DNA of 64,000 bases from Mesaphorura yosii. Taxonomy: Eukaryota; Arthropoda; Collembola; Poduromorpha; Tullbergiidae. Position 1 is the first letter of the stretch, and every line of letters starts with the position of its first letter. The notes under the pieces are model-generated. The model worked only from the letters and a program-made list of their open reading frames with translations, was not told the origin of the DNA and made no database searches. The stretch lies in NCBI GenBank assembly GCA_009869945.1, contig WIXG01000010.1, positions 515,589 to 579,588 of the forward strand. The letters run 5' to 3'. Both the position numbers and the translations under genes were made by a program. Of the stretch, positions 62,801-64,000 are shown piece by piece.

Positions 62801-64000
62801 AGAAGAAGGCGAATTCCGAACCTCTCAAAGAAATGAAATGGAAAAATCCCCGGAGAGCTCCTTAATCGTCGACACCTCCTCCAGCCTTTAGCCTAGTTAC
62901 ATATTTACAAAGGTTGGAGTTCGAACAGCAGGCAGCTCCTATGTTCAGACAAGCGATAAGGAGTAATTGATTTGTCATTTTCTCAAACTGCATTTGACGT
63001 GTCCAATTTCGTTTATGCGTTTTAACGTGAGCTCCTTAAATAAATAATAGGAAAACAAGTAGCACGTGCGAGGGCGAATGTAAATAGACCAACGTGTACA
63101 TGTGAGATAAACCATGCACATATGCAATCATTACCATAATTGCAAATTCAAATCAAATTACGATCTATTTCCTGTTGGCGTCTTTTGGCTACATTACACC
63201 TAAATAGGTTTCAGAAGAACTACTGCAACAACTATGAACTATGGCTGGACACTGGACGGAGCGGACACCCAACACAATGACGGGTAATGTGTCAGCCGGT
63301 GCTACTTTGAGACAACCCTTAGCCCGTAAAATTCCATAAAACGTAAGAAAATTCGTACGAATGATGTTCAGCATAATTAGTCTAATCAACGAGATGCCAT
63401 TAACGAATTCTGAGACAAGATTTAATAAATATTGGGTGAAACTTACCTGTGCAACAATTTTACGGATATGTGTTTGCGAGAGTTGTCTGCCTTTTATACC
63501 GACGACTCCAACACGAAGTCAACGATGCGATGTCGAAAGGTTTCGAATGATTCAGGGTCCAACTCGATAAGGGTCCGGGCAGGCAAGAACGATAATCAGA
63601 GAATGCTGATCGAAAATGAATGGGCGAACTTGAATAAGCCCTTAAAACACTACGCACTCCAGCTCTATTGCTAAAATTCTTCACTACAGTCGCTCATACA
63701 AAGTCTTTATTGCAAAAATTAGCCGAGTTTCGCTATTTGAACAATGTCCAAGATTCGAGTCAGTTGAAACAATTGAAAACTCCGTGAACAAGAGACTCAG
63801 CACAAATGCAACCGCATGCGATCGAAGTCATGTGCGAACTGAGCAGCAGGTAAAAGAAAGTGAAAGAAAATATTGCCTTGCCTCGCCAAGCTGAGCCGTA
63901 TCTCACCAATGCAATTGTTAAACCGTGCGTGGTCGTATCGACAGGGTCTCGCTGCTGCTTAATTTGCATGCATTTAGCGTGGTTTTCCGCTTCCAGTTCC
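59835..64000. other. Region upstream of SLC4, about 4.2 kb, no gene seen
   Basis: Should contain the SLC4 promoter and possibly leader exons. The longest open frame (60,958-61,467 plus, 169 codons) has no recognisable domain, signal peptide or splice partner, and is overlapped by opposite-strand frames. No RNA gene or transposon was recognised. Confidence 0.6.

Noticed and set aside
1-64000. CRISPR arrays, operons, rRNA, tRNA or viral genes
   Set aside because: None were recognised; spliced animal genes explain all the supportable coding sequence.

Overview
This is eukaryotic, animal nuclear DNA. All four genes have GT-AG introns, most of them 60-120 nt with a minority of kilobase-scale ones, and there are no operons, ribosome binding sites or prokaryotic features. 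Protein content and the split between short and very long introns suit an arthropod such as a crustacean, springtail or insect, but the sequence alone does not fix the clade.

Layout, left to right. Positions 666-38,905 (minus strand) hold one large Rho guanine-nucleotide exchange factor of the Trio/Kalirin/UNC-73 family. I could place 31 exons with unbroken phase: CRAL-TRIO (Sec14) domain, spectrin repeats, first DH-PH module and SH3 domain. The 3' part (second DH-PH, if present) lies beyond position 1. Introns of about 15.4, 8.4, 3.0 and 1.8 kb hold no supportable nested gene. Positions 38,945-47,176 are intergenic. LSM5 (plus strand, 3 exons, 92 aa, complete) lies at 47,177-47,970. It converges tail to tail with mos (minus strand, 48,233-52,154, 5 exons, 598 aa, complete), a Mos-type MAPKK kinase with a very long Ser/Pro- and Asn-rich N-terminus. 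A complete SLC4 bicarbonate transporter of the anion-exchanger class (minus strand, 53,699-59,816, 27 exons, 1,263 aa) follows. From 59,835 to the end I see no gene.

The genes are functionally unrelated: neuronal and cytoskeletal Rac/Rho signalling (Trio), U6 snRNP and mRNA decay (LSm5), oocyte MAPK activation (Mos), and pH/anion transport (SLC4).

The best extra signals are: (1) a 379-bp hAT-like MITE with 20-bp perfect inverted ends and an 8-bp target duplication inside SLC4 intron 4; (2) unusual substitutions in the otherwise near-invariant TM1 and TM3 substrate-site motifs of the SLC4 protein, with the key Arg and Glu retained; (3) a GC-AG intron in the same gene, whose upstream exon is bracketed by an 11-bp direct repeat; (4) 15 S/T-P sites within the first 131 residues of Mos; (5) paired 41+64-codon exons in Trio that record how its spectrin repeats multiplied. 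I found no wholly new biological system. Exon coordinates were read by hand using splice consensus, phase continuity and remembered family sequence; there is no transcript evidence.
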